From Amorphus coralli DSM 19760 (GTDB lineage: Bacteria; Pseudomonadota; Alphaproteobacteria; Rhizobiales; Amorphaceae), in contig NZ_KB894575.1 of the NCBI RefSeq assembly GCF_000374525.1, positions 248,001 through 312,000 on the forward strand: DNA of 64,000 bases, in the 5' to 3' direction. A model generated the notes under the pieces. It made no database searches. It was not told the origin of the DNA and saw only the letters and a list, made by a program, of their open reading frames with translations. Shown here in pieces: positions 56,815-64,000 of this stretch. The position numbers and the translations under genes are program-made. How positions within the stretch are numbered: the stretch's first letter is position 1; every line of letters starts with the position of its first letter.

Positions 56815-57921
56815 GTGTCGCACCACGAGGAAGGCGAGTTGACCATCGCCGCGCTGGCCCATTCGGAGACGGCCGAAAGCGGTGGCGTGCGTCGGCCTCT
56901 GGCGACGGCAGCCAACTTCGCGACGGTAGGGCTGTTCATTATCGCCTTCGTCGCCGTGCTGCACTTCGGAAGCAGCATCCTCGCCCCCACCGTCGGCGGC
57001 TTTCTGGTCGGCCTGACGCTGGCGCCGGTGGTCGACTGGCTGAAGCGCCGGGGCCTGCCGCCGGCCCTGTCCAGCGCGCTGATCGTCTTGACGTCGGTGG
57101 GCGCCATTGCCGGTTTGATCGTGGCCATGGCGGTGCCGCTGGAAACCTGGTCGGCCCGCATTCCCGAGATCACCAGCGAACTGGAGCAGAAGTGGGAGGA
57201 TATCCGCGGGCCGCTCGAACGGCTCAAGCAGGTCGAGGAAAAGGTGAACGAGGCAACCGCCGGCGGTGACGAGGCGGCCATGGAGGTCGCCGTGAAGTCA
57301 CCCGGCCTGGTTACCGCGATGGTTTCGTCGGCCCCCGACATCAGCGCCCACGTCCTGATCTTCCTCGCGACGCTCTACTTCTTCCTGGCAGGCCGGACCG
57401 AATTCCGAAGGCAGGTCCTGGCAAGTTTTGTCCGCTTCCGCCGACGCCGTGCCGCCGCCCGCATGTTTCGCGAGATCGAGCGGTCCCTGTCGCGCTACGT
57501 GCTGACCATCGCCGGCATCAACGCCACATTCGGCATCATCGTCGGCCTTGTCATGTGGGGCCTGGGTCTCCCCTCGCCCCACCTCTGGGGCGCGATGGCG
57601 GCAGTCCTGAACTTCGCGCTCTATATCGGACCGGCGACCATGGCGGTCATCCTTCTCGGCGTCGGAGCCATCACCTTCGACAGCGCCGCGGCAGTGCTGG
57701 CGCCGCCGCTGGCCTTCATCACCCTGAACCTGATGGAGGGCCAGTTCATCACGCCCACCGTGCTGGGCCATCGCTTCGCGATGACGCCCATGGTGGTGTT
57801 TCTGTCCCTCGTCCTTTGGCTCTGGGTGTGGGGTATACTCGGCGCCTTCATGGCGGTGCCGCTGCTGATCGTGTTCCGGATCGTTCTTTATCACCTGGCT
57901 CCGCGCTTTCGCCTCTCCTGA
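56815..57921 (+). CDS. AI-2E family transporter
   Basis: A 368-residue membrane protein of the AI-2E (PerM/YdiK-like) family. It has an N-terminal helix pair, VGLFIIAFVAVLHFGSSILAPTVGGFLVGLTLAPVVDWLKRRGLP, and a long soluble loop with a charged coiled-coil segment. The C-terminal half shows family markers YVLTIAGINATFGIIVGLVMWGLGLPSPHLWG and LNLMEGQFITPTVLGHRFAMTPMVVFLSL. Start GTG 56815 follows AGGAG by six nt; the open frame to 56269 is not coding. Some members export autoinducer-2, others exchange ions; the substrate here is unknown. Confidence 0.88.
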   Translation: MSHHEEGELTIAALAHSETAESGGVRRPLATAANFATVGLFIIAFVAVLHFGSSILAPTVGGFLVGLTLAPVVDWLKRRGLPPALSSALIVLTSVGAIAGLIVAMAVPLETWSARIPEITSELEQKWEDIRGPLERLKQVEEKVNEATAGGDEAAMEVAVKSPGLVTAMVSSAPDISAHVLIFLATLYFFLAGRTEFRRQVLASFVRFRRRRAAARMFREIERSLSRYVLTIAGINATFGIIVGLVMWGLGLPSPHLWGAMAAVLNFALYIGPATMAVILLGVGAITFDSAAAVLAPPLAFITLNLMEGQFITPTVLGHRFAMTPMVVFLSLVLWLWVWGILGAFMAVPLLIVFRIVLYHLAPRFRLS

Positions 57922-57993
57922 GGCGAAGCCGGGGTCCAGGGGCGCGCCGAGCCGTTCCGGTCGACGGCCGCCGACAGGCAGACGGGCAGACTG

Positions 57994-58374
57994 CTAAGAG
58001 GTCGCGCGCTCGTAGGCGGCGAAAAGGTCGGTCACTAGCACGCCGTCGATGCGCATTCCGATGAGGTTCGCATCCGCAATTTCCGCACCTTCCAAGGTCG
58101 CGCCCGTGATGCGCAGCCCCGACAGGTTGGCGTTGGTAATGGTCGCCCCTGACAGGTTCACATTGTCGAACCGGGCGTCCGCGAGGTTGACGTCGTCAAA
58201 CTCGGCTCCACCAAGGTTGGTGTTCGTGAATTTTGCCCCTTTGAGGACGGCGAAGAAACTGGCATCCGCCAAGTTGACGCCGTCGAAATCGGCGCCGGAC
58301 ATGTCGGCTCGCTTGAATTGGGCCCCCTGCATCTGAGGGCCATCGAACGGGTTCTGCCGTCGGGTTTCACTCAT
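57994..58374 (-). CDS. Pentapeptide repeat protein
   Basis: A 126-residue protein made mostly of A(D/N)LxX-type repeats, which fold into a right-handed quadrilateral beta helix: MQGAQFKRADMSGADFDGVN, then GAKFTNTNLGGAEFDDVNLADARFDNVNLSGATITNANL, and further units to about residue 110. The start at ATG 58374 follows GGAGGGG. No signal peptide is seen. Some such proteins protect gyrase, but short ones like this have no assigned role. Confidence 0.88.
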   Translation of the reverse strand: MSETRRQNPFDGPQMQGAQFKRADMSGADFDGVNLADASFFAVLKGAKFTNTNLGGAEFDDVNLADARFDNVNLSGATITNANLSGLRITGATLEGAEIADANLIGMRIDGVLVTDLFAAYERATS

Positions 58375-58481
58375 GGTCCCCTCCATGGCCGGAGCATTTG
58401 CTGGCATTGCCAGCCCATGTCCGACGATTGCTGTCGCCGAGGGATACATGGTGCCCACTTAGCCTGCCGTCTCTTATTCAT

Positions 58482-58529
58482 CGCGCGACCGCGCGCCAGC
58501 CGGAGGCCGCGCCCGCGCAGCGGCGAGCG
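58482..58529. repeat. 48-bp GC-rich repeat, copy B
   Basis: The second copy of the block at 1343-1390, with two mismatches. Together with the tandem palindromes that follow, it fills the 345-bp gap 58375-58719 between the pentapeptide-repeat gene and bcsN; nothing coding is seen there. Confidence 0.85.
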
Positions 58530-58560
58530 AAGCGAGCTCGCGTAAGCGATGTCTTTGGAC

Positions 58561-58717
58561 CGCAATCGCGGACGGAAAACCGCAAGGGCACTTTTCCTGC
58601 GATTGGCTTCTTAAACCGCAATCGCGGACGGAAAACCGCAAAGGCACTTTTCCTGCGATTGGCTTCTTAAACCGCAATCGCGGACGGAAAACCGCAAGGG
58701 CACTTTTCCTGCGATTG
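58561..58717. repeat. Three tandem 45-bp palindromic elements, 56-bp period
   Basis: Copies lie at 58561-58605, 58617-58661 and 58673-58717. Each starts CGCAATCGCGGACGGAAAAC and ends CACTTTTCCTGCGATTG, so the ends pair (CAATCGC with GCGATTG, GGAAAA with TTTTCC). The linkers, GCTTCTTAAAC, are identical. Copies differ by a single base. The last copy ends two nt from the bcsN stop codon (minus strand), so any bcsN mRNA 3' end carries this structure. Confidence 0.9.
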
Positions 58718-58719
58718 CT

Positions 58720-59907
58720 TTAGCGGATCACGTTAGGGGCCTGCGGTGCCGGGGCGAGGTTTGTCGATGGGCCGACCGTCCGCACCCCGTCCGACGTCGA
58801 ACCGGAGGACGATCCACCCGACTGCGGCGTCGGGATGGAGCTGGAGGTCGCCGGCGCCGGGATCGATGGCGCCCGCGTGGTCGGCTTGATCGCCGTGCTT
58901 GGCGTGGTTGGAGACGGCGTGCCGGGCCGCGGGATCGACCCCGATGTCGTAGGCGCGGAAATGGACGGAGCGGGCTGCACTTGAGGCGTGGTCGTCCGGC
59001 GCGGCGCCGGCACCGACGAAGTGCTGGGCTGCGTGACCCGGATTCTCTGGGCCGTTGATGGCGGCGGCACGACGGCGGCACCGGCGGCAGCCTCGTTGTC
59101 GACCGGTTTCGGAGCCTCACGCTTGACCGACGTACGCGTGCTGCTGCTGCGCCGGGTCGGCTTGCTCCGATAGTTGCCGTAGCCGGCCGGCGGCGCCATC
59201 GACAGGTCCTCGACGACCTTGTCCGGACCCATCGGCGCTCCGAGCTCGCCGAGATCGGGATTCGGCTCCGGCGGCTTGCCGTAGATGTTCCAGTTGTCCT
59301 GCAGGAAGTAGACGTTCACGTTCAGACCGTACGGCAGGTACAGCAGCTCGCGCGGTGTGGCGCCACGGTCGCAGAAGCGCAGCCGCCAGGTGACGGCGCC
59401 GCGGTAGCCGGGGAACAGGACGCTCTTCTTGGCCCGAATCTGCTGCCACGCGTAGATGCAACTCACACCGTTGCCCAGGCGACCGGTCGCAAAGCCGAAC
59501 GGCCCGAACCGGTTCTGCACGTAGGTTTCGGAGATGGTCATGGCCACGCCGGGGAAGCGCTCGCGCATCTCGCGGCGGATGTCCGCGGTGGTCGGCTCGT
59601 CCATCGGCATGCGCTCCATGCCGCGATCGTCGCCCATCGGCCCGAAGGCGCGCGCGACAAGGACGTTCTCACCGGCCGAGGCGGTCGGGTTTTCCAGCAG
59701 GATCTCCTGAAGGACGCCGTTGTAGAAGCGCTGCTCGACGATGGCGATGGGCTGAGGACCACCGGGTGGCGTGCTGATAAAGGCATTCTCGACCGGCACC
59801 TTGGACGCCAGGGTGGCGAGCCGGGGGCCGCGCGGCTTGTACGAGCACGCTGCCACCGCCAGGGCGAGAGCGACGATCAGACTTGTCCGCGCCAGAAGCT
59901 TCAGCAT
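58720..59907 (-). CDS. bcsN: Cellulose biosynthesis protein BcsN-like lipoprotein
   Basis: A 395-residue protein with a lipoprotein-type N-terminus, MLKLLARTSLIVALALAVAACSYK, whose lipobox (VAAC) puts Cys at about residue 21. The middle part matches BcsN of rhizobial cellulose loci: PPGGPQPIAIVEQRFYNGVLQEILLENPTASAGENVL, and later CIYAWQQI and LLYLPYGLNVNVYFL. The last 150 residues are Pro/Ser/Thr-rich, with repeated SIPxP-like units, and are likely to be disordered. The start at ATG 59907 follows GGAAGG. It is divergent from bcsA. Its precise task in cellulose export is not known. Confidence 0.8.
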   Translation of the reverse strand: MLKLLARTSLIVALALAVAACSYKPRGPRLATLASKVPVENAFISTPPGGPQPIAIVEQRFYNGVLQEILLENPTASAGENVLVARAFGPMGDDRGMERMPMDEPTTADIRREMRERFPGVAMTISETYVQNRFGPFGFATGRLGNGVSCIYAWQQIRAKKSVLFPGYRGAVTWRLRFCDRGATPRELLYLPYGLNVNVYFLQDNWNIYGKPPEPNPDLGELGAPMGPDKVVEDLSMAPPAGYGNYRSKPTRRSSSTRTSVKREAPKPVDNEAAAGAAVVPPPSTAQRIRVTQPSTSSVPAPRRTTTPQVQPAPSISAPTTSGSIPRPGTPSPTTPSTAIKPTTRAPSIPAPATSSSIPTPQSGGSSSGSTSDGVRTVGPSTNLAPAPQAPNVIR

Positions 59908-60256
59908 GGGCCTTCCATCTCGAACCGTGCACGCCAACTTCCCGGTTCTCCGCGGCCGGGTATCCGACCGCAGAACCTGCACACTGCGCGCACCGATTCT
60001 TGCTAACCGCCAAGCCTTGAGAATCCGTTAACCATGTTCGCGCGCGCCCTGACCGGCCGGGGTTGACCGCAAATCACGCCCGCAAGCGCGACGTGCCGCA
60101 CCGCGAACGCACGGGCCGCTACATTTTTTGAACGACCCGGGGAGGCCAATTGGGGTAGAGGTTAACGCAAGGGACGACGGCGATCGGATGGTCAGAGGCT
60201 GTTAACGCGCGCAGCCTAAGTTGCGCGGTGATAGCTCCGGGCAAGGGAGATGGAGC
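59908..60256. promoter_or_regulatory. bcsN / bcsA divergent regulatory region
   Basis: A non-coding gap with control signals for both sides. TTAACCAT (60028-60035) is an exact CtrA half-site. TTAACGC occurs at 60162 and 60202, exactly 40 bp apart. Two GANTC sites lie close together, GATTC (59995-59999) and GAATC (60020-60024). The combination resembles the ctrA promoter region in this window. Transcription starts cannot be placed. Confidence 0.6.
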
Positions 60257-60298
60257 ATGCATAGCATCGACCAAACCCGCACGGACGGCGTGGCGTAG
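60257..60298 (+). CDS. 13-codon leader frame before bcsA
   Basis: ATG 60257, seven nt after GGGAGA, reads MHSIDQTRTDGVA and stops at TAG 60296-60298, five nt before the bcsA ATG. The bcsA start itself has no good ribosome binding site, so the mini-cistron may deliver ribosomes by re-initiation. It has the same length as the leader before mscS. It could be chance; there is no protein-level evidence. Confidence 0.45.
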   Translation: MHSIDQTRTDGVA

Positions 60299-60303
60299 AC
60301 TGG

Positions 60304-62622
60304 ATGGCTAAGATCCTGAATGTAGTCGGCTGGGCGTTCTTCGCCCTTGTCATCATTTTCATGGTGACGCAGCCGATCGACATCAACACGCATTTCATCA
60401 CGGCCATGCTCGTCGCGGCCGTCATCGCGATCTTGAAGAATTTCAAGCGCGAGGGCGCCTTGCGGCTGATCGTGCTCGCGCTCGCCACCTCGATCGTGCT
60501 GCGCTACGTCTACTGGCGCACCACCAGCACGATCCCGCCCATCGGCCAGCTCGAAGACTTCATTCCGGGCGTCATCCTGTACGTCGCCGAGATGTACAGC
60601 GTCTACATGCTGTTCCTCAGCCTGTTTGCCGTTTCCGATCCGCTGGAACGGCCGAAGGCCCGGGTGCTGGCGGACGACGACCAGCCGACCGTCGATGTGT
60701 TCGTCCCGACCTATAACGAGGAACCGGCGCTTCTGGCCACGACCCTCGCCGCGGCCAAGCAGATGGACTACCCGTCGGAAAAGTTCGTCGTCTATCTCCT
60801 CGACGATGGCGGCACCGATCAGAAGTGCGAGGACGAGGATCCGGAGAAGGCCGCTGAGGCGCAGGCGCGTCGTCGCGAACTTCAGCAGCTCGCCCGCGAC
60901 ATGGGCTGCCGCTACCTGACCCGCGCCAAGAACCTTCACGCCAAGGCCGGCAACCTCAACAACGGTCTCGCCCACTCCCACGGCGAGCTGGTGCTCGTGC
61001 TCGATGCCGACCACGCACCGACGCGCGATCTGCTGAAGCAGACGGTGGGGCTGTTCCGCGACGACAAACGCCTGTTCCTGGTCCAGACGCCGCACTTCTT
61101 CATCAATCCGGACCCGCTCGAGCGCAACCTGGAGACCTGGTACCGCATGCCGTCGGAGAACGAGATGTTCTACGGCATGATCCAGAAGGGCTTCGACAAG
61201 TGGGATGGCTCGTTCTTCTGCGGATCGGCTGCCGTGCTGCGCCGCTCGGCGCTGGAACTGGCCGGCGGATTCTCGGGCGTGTCCATCACCGAGGACGCGG
61301 AAACCGCGCTGGAGCTGCATTCGCGCGGCTGGCACAGCGCCTATGTCGACCGGCCGATGATCGCCGGCCTGCAGCCGGAAACGTTCGCCAGCTTCATCGG
61401 CCAGCGCTCGCGCTGGGCGCAGGGCATGCTGCAGATCATCCTTCTCAAGCGCCCGTTCCTGAAGCGCGGCCTGAAGATCCCGCAGCGCCTGTGCTACATG
61501 GCCGCGTCGATGTTCTGGCTGTTTCCGTTCCCGCGGCTGACCTTCCTGTTCGCGCCGCTGGCCTATCTGTTCTTCTCGCTGCAGATCTTCAACGCGTCCG
61601 GGGCGGAGTTCGCCGCCTACACGATGACCTACATGCTCATCAACGTGTTGATGCAGAACTACCTGTATTCGAGCTTCCGCTGGCCGTTCGTTTCCGAACT
61701 CTACGAGACCATCCAGTCCGTCTACCTGATCAAGGCGCTGGGCGGCGTGCTGATGAACCCGCGAAAACCGACCTTCAAGGTCACCGCCAAGGGTGAATCG
61801 ACCACGCAGAGCCGTATCTCGGAGCTTGGCTGGCCGTTCTACATCATCTTCTTCATCCTGTTCTTCGCGCTTCTGGTCACAATCTGGCGCGTCTGGACGC
61901 AGCCCTACATCGCCGACATCGCGATCGTCGTGGGCGGCTGGAACGTCTTCAATCTCATCATTATGGGCGCGGCGCTCGGCGTGGTGTCGGAGCGCAAGAA
62001 CCTCCGTCAGAGCCAGCGCGTCACGATTAACCGAAAGGCCGAGATTCTGTTCGGCGACGAGGTCGTGCCCGCCAAGATCGACGACGTATCGGTCACTGGT
62101 ACCCGCCTGCTAGTTCCCGCGAACGCCCTGCGCAACCTCAAGCGGGGCCAGGAAGTGTCCATGCGTTTCGAGCCGCGCGCGGAGCTGAAGTCCAACGCGC
62201 TGCCGCTGCAGGTCATGTCGATCATGCGAGACCAGGGCGGTCAGGCACTCGGCTGCAAGTTCGCCACTAAGGAGGCGGCTCACTTCCGCCTCGTGGCCGA
62301 CCTCGTCTTCGCCGACTCCGATGAGTGGGTCGCCTTCCAGCAGGGCCGGCGCAAAGATATCGGCGTGCTGCGCGGCATCGGCGAATTCTTCATCATGGCG
62401 TTCTACCAAACCGTCCGCGGCCTCTCCTATCTGTTCCCGCGCAAGGACGAAGGGGGCGGCCCCGCCGAGCAGGGCATTTCGGCCGACAACGCCAGCACGG
62501 CCGGCCACGGTCCCGTGGAGCGCCTGCCTCCGCCCGACCACCCCACCGGCAGCTACGACGACTTCGATGACGGCCCCGTTTCGCCCACGCCGCAGGGCTC
62601 GCGCACGGTGCCGGCAGAATGA
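60304..62622 (+). CDS. bcsA: Cellulose synthase catalytic subunit (UDP-forming)
   Basis: A 772-residue membrane glycosyltransferase (GT2) that polymerises glucose from UDP-glucose. N-terminal helices precede the catalytic domain: VFVPTYNEE, VYLLDDGGTD (D167-D168), VLDADHAP, the catalytic base in VSITEDAETA, and QRSRW (Q367-W371). After the second helix set comes a PilZ domain with RQSQR (R568, R572) and DVSVTGTRL, the residues that bind cyclic di-GMP, so the enzyme should be activated by that nucleotide. The C-terminal tail is Pro/Asp-rich. The bcsB start overlaps its stop. Confidence 0.96.
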   Translation: MAKILNVVGWAFFALVIIFMVTQPIDINTHFITAMLVAAVIAILKNFKREGALRLIVLALATSIVLRYVYWRTTSTIPPIGQLEDFIPGVILYVAEMYSVYMLFLSLFAVSDPLERPKARVLADDDQPTVDVFVPTYNEEPALLATTLAAAKQMDYPSEKFVVYLLDDGGTDQKCEDEDPEKAAEAQARRRELQQLARDMGCRYLTRAKNLHAKAGNLNNGLAHSHGELVLVLDADHAPTRDLLKQTVGLFRDDKRLFLVQTPHFFINPDPLERNLETWYRMPSENEMFYGMIQKGFDKWDGSFFCGSAAVLRRSALELAGGFSGVSITEDAETALELHSRGWHSAYVDRPMIAGLQPETFASFIGQRSRWAQGMLQIILLKRPFLKRGLKIPQRLCYMAASMFWLFPFPRLTFLFAPLAYLFFSLQIFNASGAEFAAYTMTYMLINVLMQNYLYSSFRWPFVSELYETIQSVYLIKALGGVLMNPRKPTFKVTAKGESTTQSRISELGWPFYIIFFILFFALLVTIWRVWTQPYIADIAIVVGGWNVFNLIIMGAALGVVSERKNLRQSQRVTINRKAEILFGDEVVPAKIDDVSVTGTRLLVPANALRNLKRGQEVSMRFEPRAELKSNALPLQVMSIMRDQGGQALGCKFATKEAAHFRLVADLVFADSDEWVAFQQGRRKDIGVLRGIGEFFIMAFYQTVRGLSYLFPRKDEGGGPAEQGISADNASTAGHGPVERLPPPDHPTGSYDDFDDGPVSPTPQGSRTVPAE

Positions 62623-64000
62623 GGCCGCCGATGGATAGCCGCCGCGCCCGCCTCCTGCCGCGTCTTGCGCTTGCCTGCGCCGTGGCGGCCATCGGGGGCC
62701 TTGCAGCCCACGCACAGGACGAGCCGGCGCCCTTCCAGATGTCGCCCACCGACCGCGGCGGCTCCGGGGCTTCCGCGCCCGGACAGCCCGCCGCCGGATC
62801 GGATTCGACGTCGCGCGGAACCACCTCGCGGCCGCAATCGCAGAGCCAGAGCGGGCAGCCCCCCGCCTTTGGCGCCGGATCGGCCAGCTCTCAGCCTGCA
62901 CCGGCCTTCGGCTCCGGCTCCACCTCCCCGTCGACCGGGTCCGGCACGGGGGGCTTGTCGGGATCGATCAGCGACACCGCCTCGCAATATTTCCAGTCCG
63001 GCGGCTCCGGGTCTGCCCCGACACTGCAGTCCATCGAGCGCGCACAGCCCGACAGCCAGGCCGCGCCACCGCCCTTTTCCATCGGCCAGGGGAGCGGCGG
63101 AGGCTCGACGTCCCGTCAGACCACGGCGCAGCCCTCACCCTCGAGACCGCAGGATCCGTCCCTGCCTCCGATCGAGACGCTCACCAACCAGGGCAGCCCG
63201 GGCAACGCCCCTTCGGTCTGGAACACAGGCTCGCCCACCGGCAATGAGCTGGGCAGCCAGCGCAACCCTCTGACGATCGACAATTCCGACCAGCTGGAGC
63301 TTCTGAATCAGTTTCTCGAAGACGATACCGCCACCGGCCAGCGGACGCTGGAAGTGGCCCTTGGCAACATCTCTGAGACGATTCCGGCCGTCGATCGCCC
63401 GATCGTGCCGTTCTCGCATCTGCGCCTCGGCGGCGAGATCGACTTCCGCAGCTGGACGCTCTACCTGACCGCCGCGCAGGCCGCTCGCGGCGCAACGCTC
63501 ACCGTGGCCTTTACCAACTCCGTCCTGGTGCTGCCGGAAGCCTCCGAGCTGCGTGTCTTCCTCAACACCCGCGAGATCCTCACCACCGAGATCGACAGCC
63601 CGGACAACACCAAGGTCGTGGCGGTTCCGATCACCGCCGACATGGTGCGGCCAGGAGCCAACGCGATCCGTTTCGAGGTGGATCAGCGCCATCGTATCGA
63701 CTGCTCGCTTTCCGCCACCTACGAACTCTGGACGCGCATAGAGCCCCGGCTCACCGGCCTGTCCTTCCGTGGCGGAAACGTGCCGCTGCAGAGCCTCGCC
63801 GAGCTGCCTGCGGTCGGCGTCGACACCACAGGCGCCACCCGTATCCGGGTCCTGCAGCCGGCCGTGATGACGGCGGCGTCCCAGAACCGGATCCTGGAAG
63901 CCGCGCAGATCATGGCCGTGCGCGGACGATTCTCGCAGCCACTCGTGGAGATCCTGACCCCCGGCATGGACGCGCCGCCGCGCCCCGGCGTGGTCAATCT
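62619..64000 (+). CDS. bcsB: Cellulose synthase regulatory subunit BcsB (partial at window end)
   Basis: Starts at ATG 62619, whose ATGA overlaps the bcsA stop, and stays open to the window end: about 460 residues are seen. A signal peptide ends AAHAQD. The next 170 or so residues are a Gly/Ser/Gln/Pro-rich, probably disordered stretch. The BcsB region then starts around PLTIDNSDQLELLNQFLED, with LPEASELRVFLNTREIL and the marker HRIDCSLSATYELWTRIEP. BcsB is the periplasmic partner that guides the glucan. The long low-complexity N-terminus is unusual. Confidence 0.92.
   Translation, partial: MRPPMDSRRARLLPRLALACAVAAIGGLAAHAQDEPAPFQMSPTDRGGSGASAPGQPAAGSDSTSRGTTSRPQSQSQSGQPPAFGAGSASSQPAPAFGSGSTSPSTGSGTGGLSGSISDTASQYFQSGGSGSAPTLQSIERAQPDSQAAPPPFSIGQGSGGGSTSRQTTAQPSPSRPQDPSLPPIETLTNQGSPGNAPSVWNTGSPTGNELGSQRNPLTIDNSDQLELLNQFLEDDTATGQRTLEVALGNISETIPAVDRPIVPFSHLRLGGEIDFRSWTLYLTAAQAARGATLTVAFTNSVLVLPEASELRVFLNTREILTTEIDSPDNTKVVAVPITADMVRPGANAIRFEVDQRHRIDCSLSATYELWTRIEPRLTGLSFRGGNVPLQSLAELPAVGVDTTGATRIRVLQPAVMTAASQNRILEAAQIMAVRGRFSQPLVEILTPGMDAPPRPGVVN

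Noticed and set aside
58561-58717. Possible CRISPR array (three regularly spaced repeats)
   Set aside because: The linkers are identical (GCTTCTTAAAC) and only 11 nt long, the repeats are 45 bp palindromes, and no cas gene is near. Identical units also occur singly elsewhere.

Overview
This 64 kb window is a stretch of chromosome from a high-GC alphaproteobacterium, most likely of the order Hyphomicrobiales (Rhizobiales). The support is the gene content: the GANTC methyltransferase CcrM, the CtrA/ChpT phosphorelay, a FliJ divergent from ctrA, a giant NAD-dependent glutamate dehydrogenase, a separate F0 ATP synthase operon with paired b' and b subunits, EipA (DUF1134), and a rhizobial-type cellulose locus with BcsN. 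Small palindromic repeats with an AAGTGG-AACCGGTT core, common in this order, also occur. BCCT and TRAP transporters would fit a marine or halotolerant habitat, but genus cannot be decided from the sequence. Nearly everything is core genome. There is no prophage, CRISPR array, rRNA or tRNA gene that I can see, and the only mobile trace is an IS30-type transposase remnant.

Layout. 1-2.6 kb: a DUF1194 protein, a repeat-rich gap with the IS30 remnant, and a thiolase (pcaF-like). 2.9-7.5 kb: an RND efflux adaptor and pump. 7.5-7.9 kb: a hairpin-rich gap. 7.9-12 kb: the ybbP-ybbA / tesA set. 12-16.5 kb: TauE/SafE, a PLP-dependent dehydratase, leuB, leuD and an AhpD-like protein. 16.8-21.6 kb: NAD-GDH. 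21.8-23.8 kb: three exported proteins of poorly known function. 24-26.9 kb: amn and ccrM. 26.9-32.9 kb: mscS, ggt, mutY, dciA and dsbA. 32.9-39.3 kb: smc and the F0 operon. 39.5-45.4 kb: HD-GYP, a large coiled-coil protein, eipA, chpT, ctrA and fliJ. 45.7-53.6 kb: the ugpBAEC operon behind a probable Pho box, then a TRAP transporter with a DUF3237 protein. 53.7-58.4 kb: BCCT transporter, universal stress protein, CsbD-like, AI-2E family and pentapeptide-repeat proteins. 58.5-64 kb: tandem palindromic repeats, then bcsN divergent from bcsA-bcsB. The last gene runs off the window.

How the genes work together. CcrM, ChpT and CtrA are parts of the alphaproteobacterial cell-cycle circuit. CtrA-type half-sites and GANTC sites lie in front of ctrA/fliJ, and again in the bcsN/bcsA divergent promoter, with degenerate CtrA-like sites in front of ccrM. 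This suggests, by inference, that cellulose synthesis is tied to the cell cycle. BcsA has a PilZ domain and the window also encodes an HD-GYP phosphodiesterase, so c-di-GMP control is likely too.

The most unusual observations are these: 13-codon mini-cistrons directly in front of both bcsA and mscS; a palindromic repeat family whose stem arms change together, including three 45-bp copies at exact 56-bp spacing; four PhoB-like heptamers at exact 11-bp spacing before ugpB; a dense GCGC-rich nest of hairpins between convergent genes; and a 587-residue anchored coiled-coil protein with an internal duplication. I did not find a clear, wholly new multi-gene system.
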